NCBI RefSeq assembly: GCF_036881825.1
Contig: NZ_JBAJMW010000003.1
Location: 372,001 to 436,000, forward strand
Length of the DNA: 64,000 nt
DNA from: Tersicoccus mangrovi
Lineage (GTDB): Bacteria > Actinomycetota > Actinomycetes > Actinomycetales > Micrococcaceae
Direction of reading: 5' to 3'
Shown one piece after another: positions 17,550 through 26,151 of this stretch. The notes beneath the pieces were generated by a model that saw only the letters and a list, made by a program, of their open reading frames with translations, did not search any database and was not told the DNA's origin. Positions within the stretch are counted from its first letter, which is position 1. Each line of letters begins with the position of its first letter. A program made the translations under genes and the position numbers.

Positions 17550-18239
17550 ATGGCCGACCATGACGCTGCCCCCGCCCCCTCCGCCGAGGACCACGAGGAC
17601 CTGTGGTCCCTCCCGCTGGCCGAGTTCCGGCGCCGTACCGCCGGTGCCGCGCCGACGCCGGGCGGCGGTTCCGTCTCCTCCGTGACCGCCACCCTCGGGG
17701 TGAGCCTCGTCCAGATGGCCGTGGCCATCACCGCCCGCAAGGCGGCCCGGGAGACCACCGGGGATGCCGACGCCGTGAAGCACGGGTGGGACGACGACGC
17801 CCGCCGCGGCGATGAGCTCGCCGACACCCTCGCCGAGGCGGCCGCCGCCGACGTCACCGCGTTCGAGACCCTCATGCGCGCCTACCGCCTGTCCCGCGAG
17901 GGCGCGGAGGGCCAGGACCGGAAGCGGGCGGTGGCCGACGCGAGCGAGGCCGCGACGGAGGTGCCGCTGGCCCTGGCCGAGGCGATCACCGACGCCGTCG
18001 AGTTCGCCGGCACCGTCGTGGACCGGGTCGACGACCACGTGCGCAGCGACGTCCTCGCCGGAGCCGACATCCTGGCCGGCTCCTTCCACGCCGCCCTGCA
18101 CACCGTCGAGATCAACCTCCCCTCACTCGACGGCCAGGCCCGCGACGCCTTAACCTCCCGCCGCGACGCGGCCCTGGACCGACTCGAGGCCGCACACCGC
18201 CGCCTGCGCCCCGCGCTCTCCCACCCCCAGGAGGACTGA
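17550..18239 (+). CDS. Methenyl-THF cyclohydrolase, FTCD C-terminal family
   Basis: 229 aa all-helical protein of the cyclodeaminase/cyclohydrolase (FTCD_C, FchA-like) family, which hydrolyses 5,10-methenyl-THF to 10-formyl-THF or deaminates formimino-THF. The N-terminal LAEFRRRTAGAAPTPGGGSV and VTATLGVSLVQM segments are the family core. TACGAT ends 7 nt before ATG 17550 (leaderless); an ATG at 17541 is in frame but overlaps that hexamer. One base separates its stop from the next gene, a dehydrogenase lacking cyclohydrolase residues, so the pair probably forms one two-step module. Confidence 0.85.
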   Translation: MADHDAAPAPSAEDHEDLWSLPLAEFRRRTAGAAPTPGGGSVSSVTATLGVSLVQMAVAITARKAARETTGDADAVKHGWDDDARRGDELADTLAEAAAADVTAFETLMRAYRLSREGAEGQDRKRAVADASEAATEVPLALAEAITDAVEFAGTVVDRVDDHVRSDVLAGADILAGSFHAALHTVEINLPSLDGQARDALTSRRDAALDRLEAAHRRLRPALSHPQED

Positions 18240-18240
18240 C

Positions 18241-19143
18241 GTGACCGCGACCATCATCGATCCCGCGGAGCTGGCGGCGGACTACCGGGCGAAGATCCGC
18301 GCCGACCTGGATGCGCTGGACCACCGGGTGCGGATCGTCGGGCTGCTGGCGCAGGAGTCCGGGCCGGCCGCGACCTACGCGCGGTACACGCGGATCGGTT
18401 GCGAGTCGGTCGGCATCGACTTCGACCTGCGGCACGTGGATCCCGCGGACGCCGAGCGGGCGATCGGGGAAGCCAACGCGGACCCCGACGTGCACGGCCT
18501 CTTCCTCTACTACCCGCTCCACGGGCCCGGCGGGGACCGGTGGCTGCGCGAACTCGTCGACCCGCGCAAGGACGTCGAGGGCATGCACTCCTTCTGGAGC
18601 CGCTACCTCTACGAGAACCGCCGGTACCTCGACGAGGGCCGCACGACGCCGGCGATCCTGCCGTGCACGCCGCTGGCCCTGCTCAAGCTCCTGCTGCGGG
18701 CCGGTCTGACCGGGACGGGTTCGGACGCGCCGCTGCAGGGGGTGACGGCGTGCGTGATCAACCGGTCCGAGATCGTCGGCCGCCCGCTCTCGGCCATGCT
18801 CGCCAACGACGGCGCCGAGGTCATCTCGATCGACATCGACGGCGCCCTCCGGTTCGCTCCGGCGATCGGCCGCCAGTCCCACGTCATCCAGCCGACGTCG
18901 ATGAGCCGGCAGGAGGCGCTGGCCCGCGCCGACGTCGTCGTCACCGGCGTCCCGTCGCGCAGCTTCGACCTGATCGGGCCGGACGAGATCAAGCCCGGCG
19001 CGATCTGCGCCAACTTCGCCGAGTTCCGCAACTTCACCGACGACATCACCGAGACCGCCGGGGCATTCATCCCCCGGGTCGGGCCGATGACGGTGGCGAT
19101 GGCGATGCGCAACGCGGTCCGGCTGCACCGCACGGTTCAATAG
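18241..19143 (+). CDS. Methylene-THF dehydrogenase, yeast Mtd1-like
   Basis: 300 aa FolD-related enzyme oxidising 5,10-methylene-THF to methenyl-THF. The dinucleotide segment VINRSEIVGRPLSAMLANDG is close to monofunctional NAD-dependent yeast Mtd1 rather than bifunctional FolD. The FolD catalytic Tyr is kept (Y46) but the essential Lys four residues on is T50, and the FolD glutamine of the VQLP motif is Y90. As I recall, the same two changes occur in Mtd1, which lacks cyclohydrolase activity. The cyclohydrolase gene sits immediately upstream. The stop TAG lies inside a tandem repeat. Confidence 0.85.
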   Translation: MTATIIDPAELAADYRAKIRADLDALDHRVRIVGLLAQESGPAATYARYTRIGCESVGIDFDLRHVDPADAERAIGEANADPDVHGLFLYYPLHGPGGDRWLRELVDPRKDVEGMHSFWSRYLYENRRYLDEGRTTPAILPCTPLALLKLLLRAGLTGTGSDAPLQGVTACVINRSEIVGRPLSAMLANDGAEVISIDIDGALRFAPAIGRQSHVIQPTSMSRQEALARADVVVTGVPSRSFDLIGPDEIKPGAICANFAEFRNFTDDITETAGAFIPRVGPMTVAMAMRNAVRLHRTVQ

Positions 19144-19212
19144 GCACGGTTCAATAGGCACCGTCCAGGAGGCACGGTCCAGCAGGCACCGTTCAGTAGG
19201 CACGGTCCCGTG
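19129..19212. repeat. Six degenerate 14-bp tandem repeats
   Basis: Six head-to-tail units of the form ggcac(g/c)gt(t/c)ca(a/g)(t/g/c)a begin at 19129, 19143, 19157, 19171, 19185 and 19199. Unit 1 encodes the last residues and stop of the Mtd1-like gene; the array ends about 56 bp before the lipid kinase start. Units 1 and 2 are nearly identical and the last unit is degenerate. Confidence 0.85.
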
Positions 19213-19267
19213 GCACTCCCGCCGATCCCGGCCCCCGCGCGCCCGTCGCGCCGATAGCATGGGGCGC

Positions 19268-20359
19268 ATGACCGAGACCCGAGTGCCGCTGATCGCGCGC
19301 GCCGTCGCGACCCTGACCGGCAGTTCCCGGGTGAGCAATCTGCCGTCCGTCCAGGCGATGCGGGCGCGGCATTCCCGCTCCGCCGTGGGCGGCGAGACGA
19401 GCCCCGCACACGAGGGTCCGCAGCGGATCGCCGTCGTGATCAACCCGATCAAGGGCAACGCCGACGAGGCGCGCATGCGCGTCTCCGCGCTCTGCCGCGA
19501 GCAGGGGTGGGAGGAACCCCGGTTCTTCGAGACCACCGAGGACGACGCGGGCGTGCAGATGACCCGCGACGCCCTGGCGCACGAGCCCGACGTCGTGCTC
19601 GCCGGCGGCGGGGACGGCACGATCCGCATGGTCGCGCACGCCCTCGCGGGCACCGACGTGCCCATGGGCATCGTGCCGCTGGGCACCGGCAACCTGCTGG
19701 CCCGCAACCTCGACATCGACCCGGACGATCTCGTCGGCAACATCGAGGCGGCGATCTTCGGGGTGCACCGGGCGATCGACACGTCGACGGTGCGGCTGGA
19801 GCGGCAGGACGGCTCGGCCGACGAACACACCGGCCTGGTGATGGCCGGCATCGGGTTCGACGCCGAGGTGATCGCCGGGACCCGCGACGACCTGAAGTCC
19901 AAGATCAGCTGGCTCGCCTACGGCGAGGCCGGCATGCGCAAGCTCGTGGGCCACCGCCACGTCGTGGAGATGGACCTGGACGACCGCGGACGCAAGCGGT
20001 TCCGGATGCGCAGCGTCCTGGTCGCCAACTGCGGCCTGCTTCCCGGGGGCATCGACTTCATCCCCGACGCCGTCATCGACGACGGCACCCTCAACGTCGT
20101 CATCATGGCGCCGCGGAACGTGCTCGAGTGGTTCGCCGTGCTCGGCAAGGTGGTGTTCAAGCACCGCCGCTCGCTGCCGGCGATCCGTTACTACAACTCC
20201 AGGGAAGCCCAGATCAGCACGCAGAACGCGCTGATGACGCAGGTGGACGGCGACGAGACCGGTGACGCCGTGGCCATGCGGGTCACCGTTAATCCGGGCG
20301 CGCTGACCGTGCGCGTGCTGGCGCCGAAGATGGACAAGCAGCTCAGCAACCCCGCCTGA
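19268..20359 (+). CDS. Diacylglycerol kinase-family lipid kinase
   Basis: 363 aa. The catalytic domain includes VVINPIKGNADEARM, the nucleotide loop VVLAGGGDGTIRMV and PLGTGNLLARNL, as in YegS/BmrU/DgkB lipid and sphingoid-base kinases. It probably phosphorylates a membrane diacylglycerol-like lipid at the cytoplasmic face. No membrane segment is seen. TAGCAT ends 7 nt before ATG 19268, so I prefer this over the ATG at 19259, which overlaps that hexamer. A hairpin terminator follows. Confidence 0.88.
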   Translation: MTETRVPLIARAVATLTGSSRVSNLPSVQAMRARHSRSAVGGETSPAHEGPQRIAVVINPIKGNADEARMRVSALCREQGWEEPRFFETTEDDAGVQMTRDALAHEPDVVLAGGGDGTIRMVAHALAGTDVPMGIVPLGTGNLLARNLDIDPDDLVGNIEAAIFGVHRAIDTSTVRLERQDGSADEHTGLVMAGIGFDAEVIAGTRDDLKSKISWLAYGEAGMRKLVGHRHVVEMDLDDRGRKRFRMRSVLVANCGLLPGGIDFIPDAVIDDGTLNVVIMAPRNVLEWFAVLGKVVFKHRRSLPAIRYYNSREAQISTQNALMTQVDGDETGDAVAMRVTVNPGALTVRVLAPKMDKQLSNPA

Positions 20360-20377
20360 TCCGGCGAGACCGGGAGC

Positions 20378-20402
20378 GGCGGCGGCCGGTGAGGCCGCCG
20401 CC
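20378..20402. terminator. Hairpin between convergent genes
   Basis: A 10-bp perfect GC stem (GGCGGCGGCC with GGCCGCCGCC) and 5-nt loop lie between the lipid kinase stop (20359) and the convergent small acidic gene (ends 20410). It probably terminates both transcripts. Confidence 0.65.
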
Positions 20403-20409
20403 GGTCACG

Positions 20410-20643
20410 TCAGGACTGGTTGAAGTCCTTCTCGACGTCCTTCTCGCCCTGCGAGACCTGCAGCTCGTCGTCGCCGCGGGACTGGCGCGCGATGGCCTCG
20501 GTCTCCTCGGCGAAACGCATGTCGTTGGCCTCGTCGGCCTCGTCGCGGGCGATGTCGTCGTCGGTGCCGGAGGCGTTCGGCTCGTACTGGAGCTCGGGGT
20601 TGACGATCTCGCCGTCGTCGGACCGGTCGGGAATCTCGTTCAC
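20410..20643 (-). CDS. Small acidic hypothetical protein
   Basis: 77 aa, strongly acidic and hydrophilic, with no cysteine or tryptophan and many Asp/Glu residues (DDDIARDEADEANDMRF). It is probably disordered or a small helical protein. GTG 20643 is chosen because AAGGAG lies 9 nt upstream. Function unknown; it resembles short acidic proteins conserved among Micrococcales, but I cannot name a family. Confidence 0.65.
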   Translation of the reverse strand: MNEIPDRSDDGEIVNPELQYEPNASGTDDDIARDEADEANDMRFAEETEAIARQSRGDDELQVSQGEKDVEKDFNQS

Positions 20644-20771
20644 GGTGATGCGCTCCTTCTCGCGGCCTCGCGCCGCTGTCGGTGTCACGGTCGCGCCGCC
20701 CGGTCGAGCCGGGTGAAGCGCAGATCGTTCAGCCTAAGCGGTGACGCCCCGGCCGCTCAATCCGGCGGGGC

Positions 20772-21743
20772 TCAGCGCTCGGCGGTGTCCGACTGGATCT
20801 TTCCGGCACCCAGGGAGCGGATCCACCGGTCGGCGTCCTCGAACGCCTGGTCGCGGTGGTGCCGCGGCACGGAGGGGATCCCGTCGTCGGCGCGGGGGTA
20901 GGAGCCGAGGAAGCGGGTCGCGGGGCTGATCCGGTGCAGGCCCGCGAGCGCGTCGGCCACGCGGGCGTCCTCGAGGTGGCCCTCGGCGTCGATGCTGAAG
21001 AAGTAGTCCCCCAGGTAGGCGCCGGTGGGACGGGACTCGATGCGTGAGAGGTTGACGCCGCGGGCGGAGAACTGGCCGAGGATCTCCATCAGGGCGCCGG
21101 GGTGGTCGTCCGGCAGGGGGACGACGATCGTCGTCTTGTCCGAGCCGGTGCGCGGCGGCAGCGGTCGCGGGCGGCTGACGAGCACGAACCGGGTGACGGC
21201 GCCGGTCCGGTCCCCGATGTCCTCGGCGAGGACGGCCAGGCCGTACCGCTCGCCGACGACGGGCGCGCAGATCGCGGCGTCCCACGGCCACGGGCCGGGG
21301 CCCGTGAGGGCGACGCCGGCGGCCGCCGTCGAACTCGACGGCAGGTACTCGGCGGCGGGCAGGTGTTCGTCCACCCAGCCGCGGCACTGGGCGATCGCGT
21401 GGCTGTGGGTCGCGACGAGGTGCACGTCCTCGAGCCGCGTTCCCGGCCGGGCCAGAAGGTTGAAGCGGACGGGGACGACGACCTCCCGGATGATGCGCAG
21501 CTCGTCGCTGACGGCGATCGCGTCCAGGGTCGCGGTGACGCCGCCCTCGACGGAGTTCTCGATCGGCACCATCGCGGCGCCGACCTCCCCGTCGAGCACG
21601 AGCTGCAGGGCGGCGTTGACGCTCGTCGCGGGCACCCGGCGCGCCTGGGCGGCGCCGGGAACGGTGAGCAGGGCCGACTCGGTGAACGTCAGTTCGGGGC
21701 CGAGGTAGGCGTAGCTCTCGTCGCTCGATCCGTCGGGGCTCAC
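20772..21743 (-). CDS. pheA: Prephenate dehydratase
   Basis: 323 aa monofunctional enzyme converting prephenate to phenylpyruvate in phenylalanine synthesis. The PDT domain has YAYLGPELTFTESAL, VPIENSVEGGV, THSHAIAQCRGW and DRTGAVTRFVLV. A C-terminal ACT domain holds PGALMEILGQFSARGVNLSR and the ESRP phenylalanine-binding motif (IESRPTG), so feedback inhibition by Phe is expected. GTG 21743 is chosen because it lies 10 nt after the rhodanese stop; the longer frame overlaps that gene. A divergent charged C-terminus of about 40 residues follows the ACT core. Confidence 0.94.
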   Translation of the reverse strand: MSPDGSSDESYAYLGPELTFTESALLTVPGAAQARRVPATSVNAALQLVLDGEVGAAMVPIENSVEGGVTATLDAIAVSDELRIIREVVVPVRFNLLARPGTRLEDVHLVATHSHAIAQCRGWVDEHLPAAEYLPSSSTAAAGVALTGPGPWPWDAAICAPVVGERYGLAVLAEDIGDRTGAVTRFVLVSRPRPLPPRTGSDKTTIVVPLPDDHPGALMEILGQFSARGVNLSRIESRPTGAYLGDYFFSIDAEGHLEDARVADALAGLHRISPATRFLGSYPRADDGIPSVPRHHRDQAFEDADRWIRSLGAGKIQSDTAER

Positions 21744-21753
21744 GGAGTGGGGC

Positions 21754-22080
21754 TCACTTGACGTAGGGCGCGGCGCCGGTCTCAGAGACCATGTCGCGCT
21801 GCGCATCCATCCAGGCGCCCATGCCGCCGGAGACGTTCACCGCGTCGAATCCGTTCTGGTTCAGCCACGCGGTGACCCGTGCCGACCGGCCGCCGCTGCG
21901 GCAGATGACGTGGATCTCCTCGTCGGCAGGCAGCTCGCTGTAGCGGGACATGACGTCACCGAGCGGGATGTGCTGCGCGTGGGCGATGTGCCCGGCCTCC
22001 CACTCGTCGTCCTCCCGCACGTCCAGCACGGTGGTCTTCTCGGTGATCGCGTCGACCGTGACGCTCGGCAGGGAATCCAC
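21754..22080 (-). CDS. Rhodanese-like domain protein
   Basis: 108 aa single rhodanese domain with the active-site loop VICRSGGRSARV (catalytic Cys first in the loop). The LDVREDDEWEAGHIAHA segment is typical. It may transfer sulfane sulfur in the cytoplasm. The start is GTG 22080 with TAGGCT ending 6 nt upstream (leaderless). It is followed directly by pheA and may be cotranscribed with it, although no functional link is evident. Confidence 0.92.
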   Translation of the reverse strand: MDSLPSVTVDAITEKTTVLDVREDDEWEAGHIAHAQHIPLGDVMSRYSELPADEEIHVICRSGGRSARVTAWLNQNGFDAVNVSGGMGAWMDAQRDMVSETGAAPYVK

Positions 22081-22192
22081 GGTTGCAGCCTAGTCCACCC
22101 CCGGACGACGGCCGCGGTCCGTCGGCATCATGACGGGACGCCGGTCTTGCGAGAATGGGAGGGTCATTCTCGTCCGACCGTCAGGAGCACCC

Positions 22193-22717
22193 GTGTCCGA
22201 GCGTTCCGGCACCGAAGCCACGCCCCACGGCGACCCGGGGCGCGAGGAGACCACCGAGGAGCGGGCGGACCGGAACTGGAACGAACTGCTCCAGGAGATC
22301 CGGGTGATGCAGATCGGCGTCCAGATCATCACCGGGTTCCTGCTCACGCTGCCGTTCCAGCAGCGGTTCTCCCAGCTCGACGGCGCCGGGCGCGTGCTCT
22401 ACCTCGGCCTCGTGGTGCTCGCGTGCCTGACGACGGCGCTCATGCTCGCCCCCGTGAGCCTGCATCGGACGCTCTTCCGCCACCACCGCAAGCCGGTGCT
22501 GGTGAGCAACGGTGACGCCCTGATCAAGCTCATGGTCGGCGGCATCGCGCTGATGCTGACGGGTTGCCTGACGTTCATCGTCCACGTCGTGGTCGGGCCC
22601 GGCGCCGGCTGGGCCGCCGGCGGCGTGCTGGCCGTCCTGCTGGTGCTGATCCTGCTCGTCTACCCGCAGGCCGTCGGCCGCCACGCCGACCGGAAGGACG
22701 ACGCCGAGGGCTCGTGA
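22193..22717 (+). CDS. DUF6328-like small membrane protein
   Basis: 174 aa. The N-terminal 45 residues are charged (REETTEERADRNWNELLQEI) and are followed by four membrane segments in two hairpins. RVMQIGVQIITGFLLTLPFQ and a loop SLHRTLFRHHRKP are typical of the DUF6328 family found across actinobacteria. GTG 22193 has AGGAG 5 nt upstream. It is convergent with crtEb and not obviously part of the carotenoid pathway. Function unknown. Confidence 0.75.
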   Translation: MSERSGTEATPHGDPGREETTEERADRNWNELLQEIRVMQIGVQIITGFLLTLPFQQRFSQLDGAGRVLYLGLVVLACLTTALMLAPVSLHRTLFRHHRKPVLVSNGDALIKLMVGGIALMLTGCLTFIVHVVVGPGAGWAAGGVLAVLLVLILLVYPQAVGRHADRKDDAEGS

Positions 22718-22749
22718 ACCGGGCTGGGCCTCAGCGAACCAACCGTCGC

Positions 22750-23625
22750 TCAGCGCGTCATCGCCCACCAGATGAGCAGCATCGTGACGAGGAAACCGGT
22801 CACGTAGTTCAGCCACAGGAAGGTGTGCCAGCCGGCGTTGGTGCGCTCGGCCGTCGTGTCCGTGACCGACCGGAACCGCAGCACGTTGGCGATGTACGGC
22901 AGGGCGAGCAGGGCCGCGAGAGGCCCGGGGGGCGTCGCGAACAGGAGCAGCACGCCGGCGAGCGCGTAGACGGCGGCGGCGAACCACACCGTCGGCCGCG
23001 CCCCGATCACCGTGGCGACCGAGCCGAGGCCCGCCTCCCGGTCCGGCCCGATGTCCTGGACGGCGCCGAACGCCTGGCTCGCCACGCCCCAGCAGAAGAA
23101 GCCGACGGCGACGGCCACGAGCGCGGGCGTCCAGGTCGCGTGCGCGACGGTCAGGCCGAACACCGCCGGGGAGACGAAGTGGGTGCTCGAGGTCAGGGAG
23201 TCGACGAACGCGCGCTCCTTGAACCGCAGCCGCGGCGCGCTGTACGCGACGACTGCGAACAGGCTCACCGTCAGCACGAGCGCGGCCACCGGCCCGGACA
23301 CCGCGTACAGGTAGACGACGAACGGCAGGCACACGAGCACCGCCGCCCACAGGGTCGCCCGGTGCACGGACGGGTCCAGCACGGCGCCCTCGACGCCGCC
23401 CTTGCGGGGATTGCGGAGGTCGCTCTCGTAGTCGAAGACGTCGTTGATGCCGTACATCGCGAGGTTGTACGGGACCAGGAAGAAGATCGTGCCGACGACG
23501 AAGGTCACGTCGATCCGCCCGACGGTCAGCAGGTACGCCGCCGCGAAGGGGTAGGCGGTGTTGATCCACGACAGAGGCCGGGACGAGGTGACCAAGCGGC
23601 GGGGCAGGGTCGCGACAGCGCTCAT
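22750..23625 (-). CDS. crtEb: Lycopene elongase CrtEb (UbiA family)
   Basis: 291 aa integral membrane prenyltransferase that adds C5 units from DMAPP to both ends of lycopene, giving the C50 compound flavuxanthin. The UbiA aspartate motifs are NDVFDYESDLRNPRKGG and the second QDIGPDREAG. About eight membrane helices are seen. It is last in crtE-crtB-crtI-crtYe-crtYf-crtEb, the order known from Corynebacterium and Arthrobacter (decaprenoxanthin), not the Micrococcus luteus sarcinaxanthin order. The ATG overlaps the crtYf stop. Confidence 0.92.
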   Translation of the reverse strand: MSAVATLPRRLVTSSRPLSWINTAYPFAAAYLLTVGRIDVTFVVGTIFFLVPYNLAMYGINDVFDYESDLRNPRKGGVEGAVLDPSVHRATLWAAVLVCLPFVVYLYAVSGPVAALVLTVSLFAVVAYSAPRLRFKERAFVDSLTSSTHFVSPAVFGLTVAHATWTPALVAVAVGFFCWGVASQAFGAVQDIGPDREAGLGSVATVIGARPTVWFAAAVYALAGVLLLFATPPGPLAALLALPYIANVLRFRSVTDTTAERTNAGWHTFLWLNYVTGFLVTMLLIWWAMTR

Positions 23626-24068
23626 CGCCCGCTCCCGTCCCGGTTGTCGATGCCTCGGCCCGCGCTTCGCCGGCGCCCGGGCTCGGGCCGGGAACGCCCG
23701 GTGCCCAGCAGCCGCCAGACCGCGGGCAGCACGAGCACCGCGCCGACGACGTAGGCCAGGTCCTCGACGGGGGCAAGGCCCGCGTAGAAGCCGCTGATCC
23801 GGCTCCGGTCGTACGCGACGAGACCCACGCCGACGATCACCGAGTCGAACACCGTCGCGAGCACGAGCAGGATCACCAGCGTCGCGAGCGCCGCGGTGCG
23901 CCGCGGGTGACGCCGGTACCAGGGCCGGTCCGGTCGTCCTGCGTCCTCGGCGTGGTCGGTCACCGCTCCCCCGCCGTCGTGCCGGCGCCGATTCGCCACG
24001 CGATGCGCGAGGACGGCGAACACCCCGGCCACGAGCAGGACGACGACGTTGAGGGCGGTGTAGGTCAT
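23622..24068 (-). CDS. crtYf: C50 carotenoid epsilon-cyclase subunit CrtYf
   Basis: 148 aa lycopene-cyclase-domain protein with three membrane segments (near residues 4-22, 60-82 and 95-115) and an Arg/Ser-rich C-terminal tail. The FDSVIVGVG segment followed by YAGLAPVEDLAY carries the acidic motif of the heterodimeric CrtYc/d-type cyclases. Paired with CrtYe it should cyclise flavuxanthin to decaprenoxanthin. ATG 24068 overlaps the crtYe stop (ATGA), and its own stop overlaps crtEb, so the subunits are translationally coupled. Confidence 0.88.
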   Translation of the reverse strand: MTYTALNVVVLLVAGVFAVLAHRVANRRRHDGGGAVTDHAEDAGRPDRPWYRRHPRRTAALATLVILLVLATVFDSVIVGVGLVAYDRSRISGFYAGLAPVEDLAYVVGAVLVLPAVWRLLGTGRSRPEPGRRRSAGRGIDNRDGSGR

Positions 24069-24502
24069 CGGCCCGGCTCCGCGCGGTGGACGGTTCGGTG
24101 GACGGGCCGATCGGCGTCGTCGGGCTCGTCGGCCTGGAGAACGGCGCGCACGTCGCGGTCGTGCTCGGGGACCGCCGTCACCCGGCCCGTGGCCAGCAGC
24201 CGGGTGGCCAGCAGCCACAGGTTCATGGTCAGCCAGCACAGGAACGCGAGGAACAGCAGTTCCTCGACCGGGAACTCGGGGCCGAGCACGATGCCGCTCA
24301 GATACGGGCCCGCGCCACGGAAGAACACGCCGAGCCCGATGCCGGCCGCGTCCCACCCGATGAAGAAGGCGACGCCCGCGAGCAGGGTCAGCAGCGCGCG
24401 CACCGGCCGGCCCGCGAACACGAAGAGCCGCCATCGGGCGTCGATCGCGGCCATCGCGGCGAGCCCGGCGAGCAGGCAGCCGGCGTAGAGGAAGCCGCTC
24501 AC
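24065..24502 (-). CDS. crtYe: C50 carotenoid epsilon-cyclase subunit CrtYe
   Basis: 145 aa with three membrane segments. GWDAAGIGLGVFFRGAGPYLSG and FPVEELLFLAFLC hold the conserved Asp and PxEE motif of the small bacterial lycopene cyclase subunits. The C-terminal 40 residues are charged (HRTVHRAEPGR). The start is GTG 24502, overlapping the crtI stop; the frame upstream is a shadow of crtI. It acts with CrtYf as a heterodimer in the membrane. Confidence 0.88.
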   Translation of the reverse strand: MSGFLYAGCLLAGLAAMAAIDARWRLFVFAGRPVRALLTLLAGVAFFIGWDAAGIGLGVFFRGAGPYLSGIVLGPEFPVEELLFLAFLCWLTMNLWLLATRLLATGRVTAVPEHDRDVRAVLQADEPDDADRPVHRTVHRAEPGR

Positions 24503-26151
24503 CGGCGCGGCACCCGGAAGGAGTCCGGGCCGAGCGGTTCCCGCAGCGGGACCGTCGACACGTCCCCGTGCAGGCGCTTGACGAGGTTCTCCGCGCTGAT
24601 CAGGCACATCGGGAGCCCGACGCCGGGCTGGGTGCTCGAGCCGCAGTAGGACAGGCCGGCCACACGGGAGCTGACCACCGGGCCGCGCAGGAACGCGCTC
24701 TGCCGCAGCGTGTGGGCCGGGCCGAGCGAGGTGCCGCTCCACGCGTTGAGGTCCGCCGCGAAGTCGCCGGGCCCGATGACCCGCCGCACGACGACGCGCT
24801 CGGCGAGGTCCGGCACGTCCAGGTCCGCGGCCAGTTGCGCGATGAGCCGGTCCGCGGTGGCCTCGAGGCCGGCGTCGCCGGCGCCGTCGACACCGCCGCG
24901 GCCGAGGTCCGGGTCGGCCGGCACAGGCACGAGGACGAAGAGGTTCTCGTGACCGGGCGGGGCCGCCGTCGCGTCCGTCGCCGACGTGCGCGAGACGTAC
25001 ATGGACGCCGGCTCGGGCACGTGCCGGTCCCGACCGAAGATGGCGGAGAAGTTCGCGTCCCAGTCCTCGGTGAAGACGAGCGTGTGGTGCGCGAGCTGCG
25101 GCAGTTCACCCCGCACGCCGAGCAGCAGCAGGATGGCGCCCGGCCCGGGCAGCCGGCGTCGCCAGAACCGCTCCGGCAGGGTCTGCAGGTCGCGGGGCAG
25201 CAGCGTGGTCTCGGTGTGGTGCAGGTCGGCGGCGCTGACGACGGCGTCGGCGGCCAGGTGGTGCTCGGCGCCGTCGGCGGTCCGGTAGCGCACCCCCGTG
25301 GCCCGGTGGCGGAAGCCGGAACCGGGAGCGGGCTCGGTGGTGATCGCCGTGACCGTCGCGCCGGTGCGCACCTGCGCGCCGGCCTGCCGGGCGAGCCGTT
25401 CGACGGCGTCGATCAGCGCCGCGAAGCCTCCGCGCGGGTAGAAGACGCCGTCCTGCAGGTCCAGGTGGGAGAGCAGGTGGTAGAGGCTCGGCGTGCGGTC
25501 CGGCGCGGAGGCGAGGAAGACGGCCGGGTAGCCGAGCAGCTGCCGCAGCCGCCGGTCCTTCACCGTCCGGGCGGCGCGGTGCTGCAGGGACTCGGTGAGC
25601 AGCCGGGCCAGCCGCGGCAGCCCGGTGAGCACCTCGCGGTTCAGCAGCGGCCGGAAGGACTGGTAGCTGGTGTAGAGGAAGTGGGCCAGGGCCAGCCGGT
25701 AGGCGTCGGCGGCGGAGTCGAGGTACCGGGCCAGCCGAGCCCCCGCGCCGGGCTCGTAGGACTCGAACAGGGCCATCGCCCGCTCGCGTCCGGCGGGCAC
25801 GTCCGCGGGCGGCCCGCCGTCGCGGAAGTACACCCGGTAGCCCGGGTCGAGGCGCTCCAGGTCGAGTTCGGCCGCGGCGGAGGAGCCCATGAGCGCGAAC
25901 CAGTGGTCGAACACGTCGGGCATGAGGTACCAGGACGGTCCCGTGTCGAAGCGGAACCCGTCGGCGGACCAGCGTCCCGCCCGGCCTCCCACGGTCTCCT
26001 GCTGTTCGAGCACCGTGACGTCGTGGCCGAGCCGGGCGAGCAGCCCCGCGGTGGCCAGCCCGCTGATGCCGCCACCGATGACGGCCACCCGGCGTCGCCC
26101 GTCCGCGGCGGCCGCGGTCGACGCAACGACGCCCTCCTCGGTCGCCGTCAT
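24499..26151 (-). CDS. crtI: Phytoene desaturase CrtI
   Basis: 550 aa FAD-dependent desaturase taking phytoene to lycopene. The N-terminal dinucleotide fold is VAVIGGGISGLATAGLLARL, followed by GGRAGRW and FDTGPSWYLMPD, and the C-terminal CrtI signature appears as SYCGSSTQPGVGLPMCL. ATG 26151 overlaps the crtB stop. The first 20 residues are an unstructured Ala/Thr-rich leader. The number of desaturation steps (four for lycopene) is inferred from the downstream elongase and cyclase. Confidence 0.95.
   Translation of the reverse strand: MTATEEGVVASTAAAADGRRRVAVIGGGISGLATAGLLARLGHDVTVLEQQETVGGRAGRWSADGFRFDTGPSWYLMPDVFDHWFALMGSSAAAELDLERLDPGYRVYFRDGGPPADVPAGRERAMALFESYEPGAGARLARYLDSAADAYRLALAHFLYTSYQSFRPLLNREVLTGLPRLARLLTESLQHRAARTVKDRRLRQLLGYPAVFLASAPDRTPSLYHLLSHLDLQDGVFYPRGGFAALIDAVERLARQAGAQVRTGATVTAITTEPAPGSGFRHRATGVRYRTADGAEHHLAADAVVSAADLHHTETTLLPRDLQTLPERFWRRRLPGPGAILLLLGVRGELPQLAHHTLVFTEDWDANFSAIFGRDRHVPEPASMYVSRTSATDATAAPPGHENLFVLVPVPADPDLGRGGVDGAGDAGLEATADRLIAQLAADLDVPDLAERVVVRRVIGPGDFAADLNAWSGTSLGPAHTLRQSAFLRGPVVSSRVAGLSYCGSSTQPGVGLPMCLISAENLVKRLHGDVSTVPLREPLGPDSFRVPRR

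Noticed and set aside
22193..22717. DUF6328 protein considered as a carotenoid-pathway member
   Set aside because: It is on the opposite strand, convergent with crtEb, with its own ribosome site and no pathway motif.
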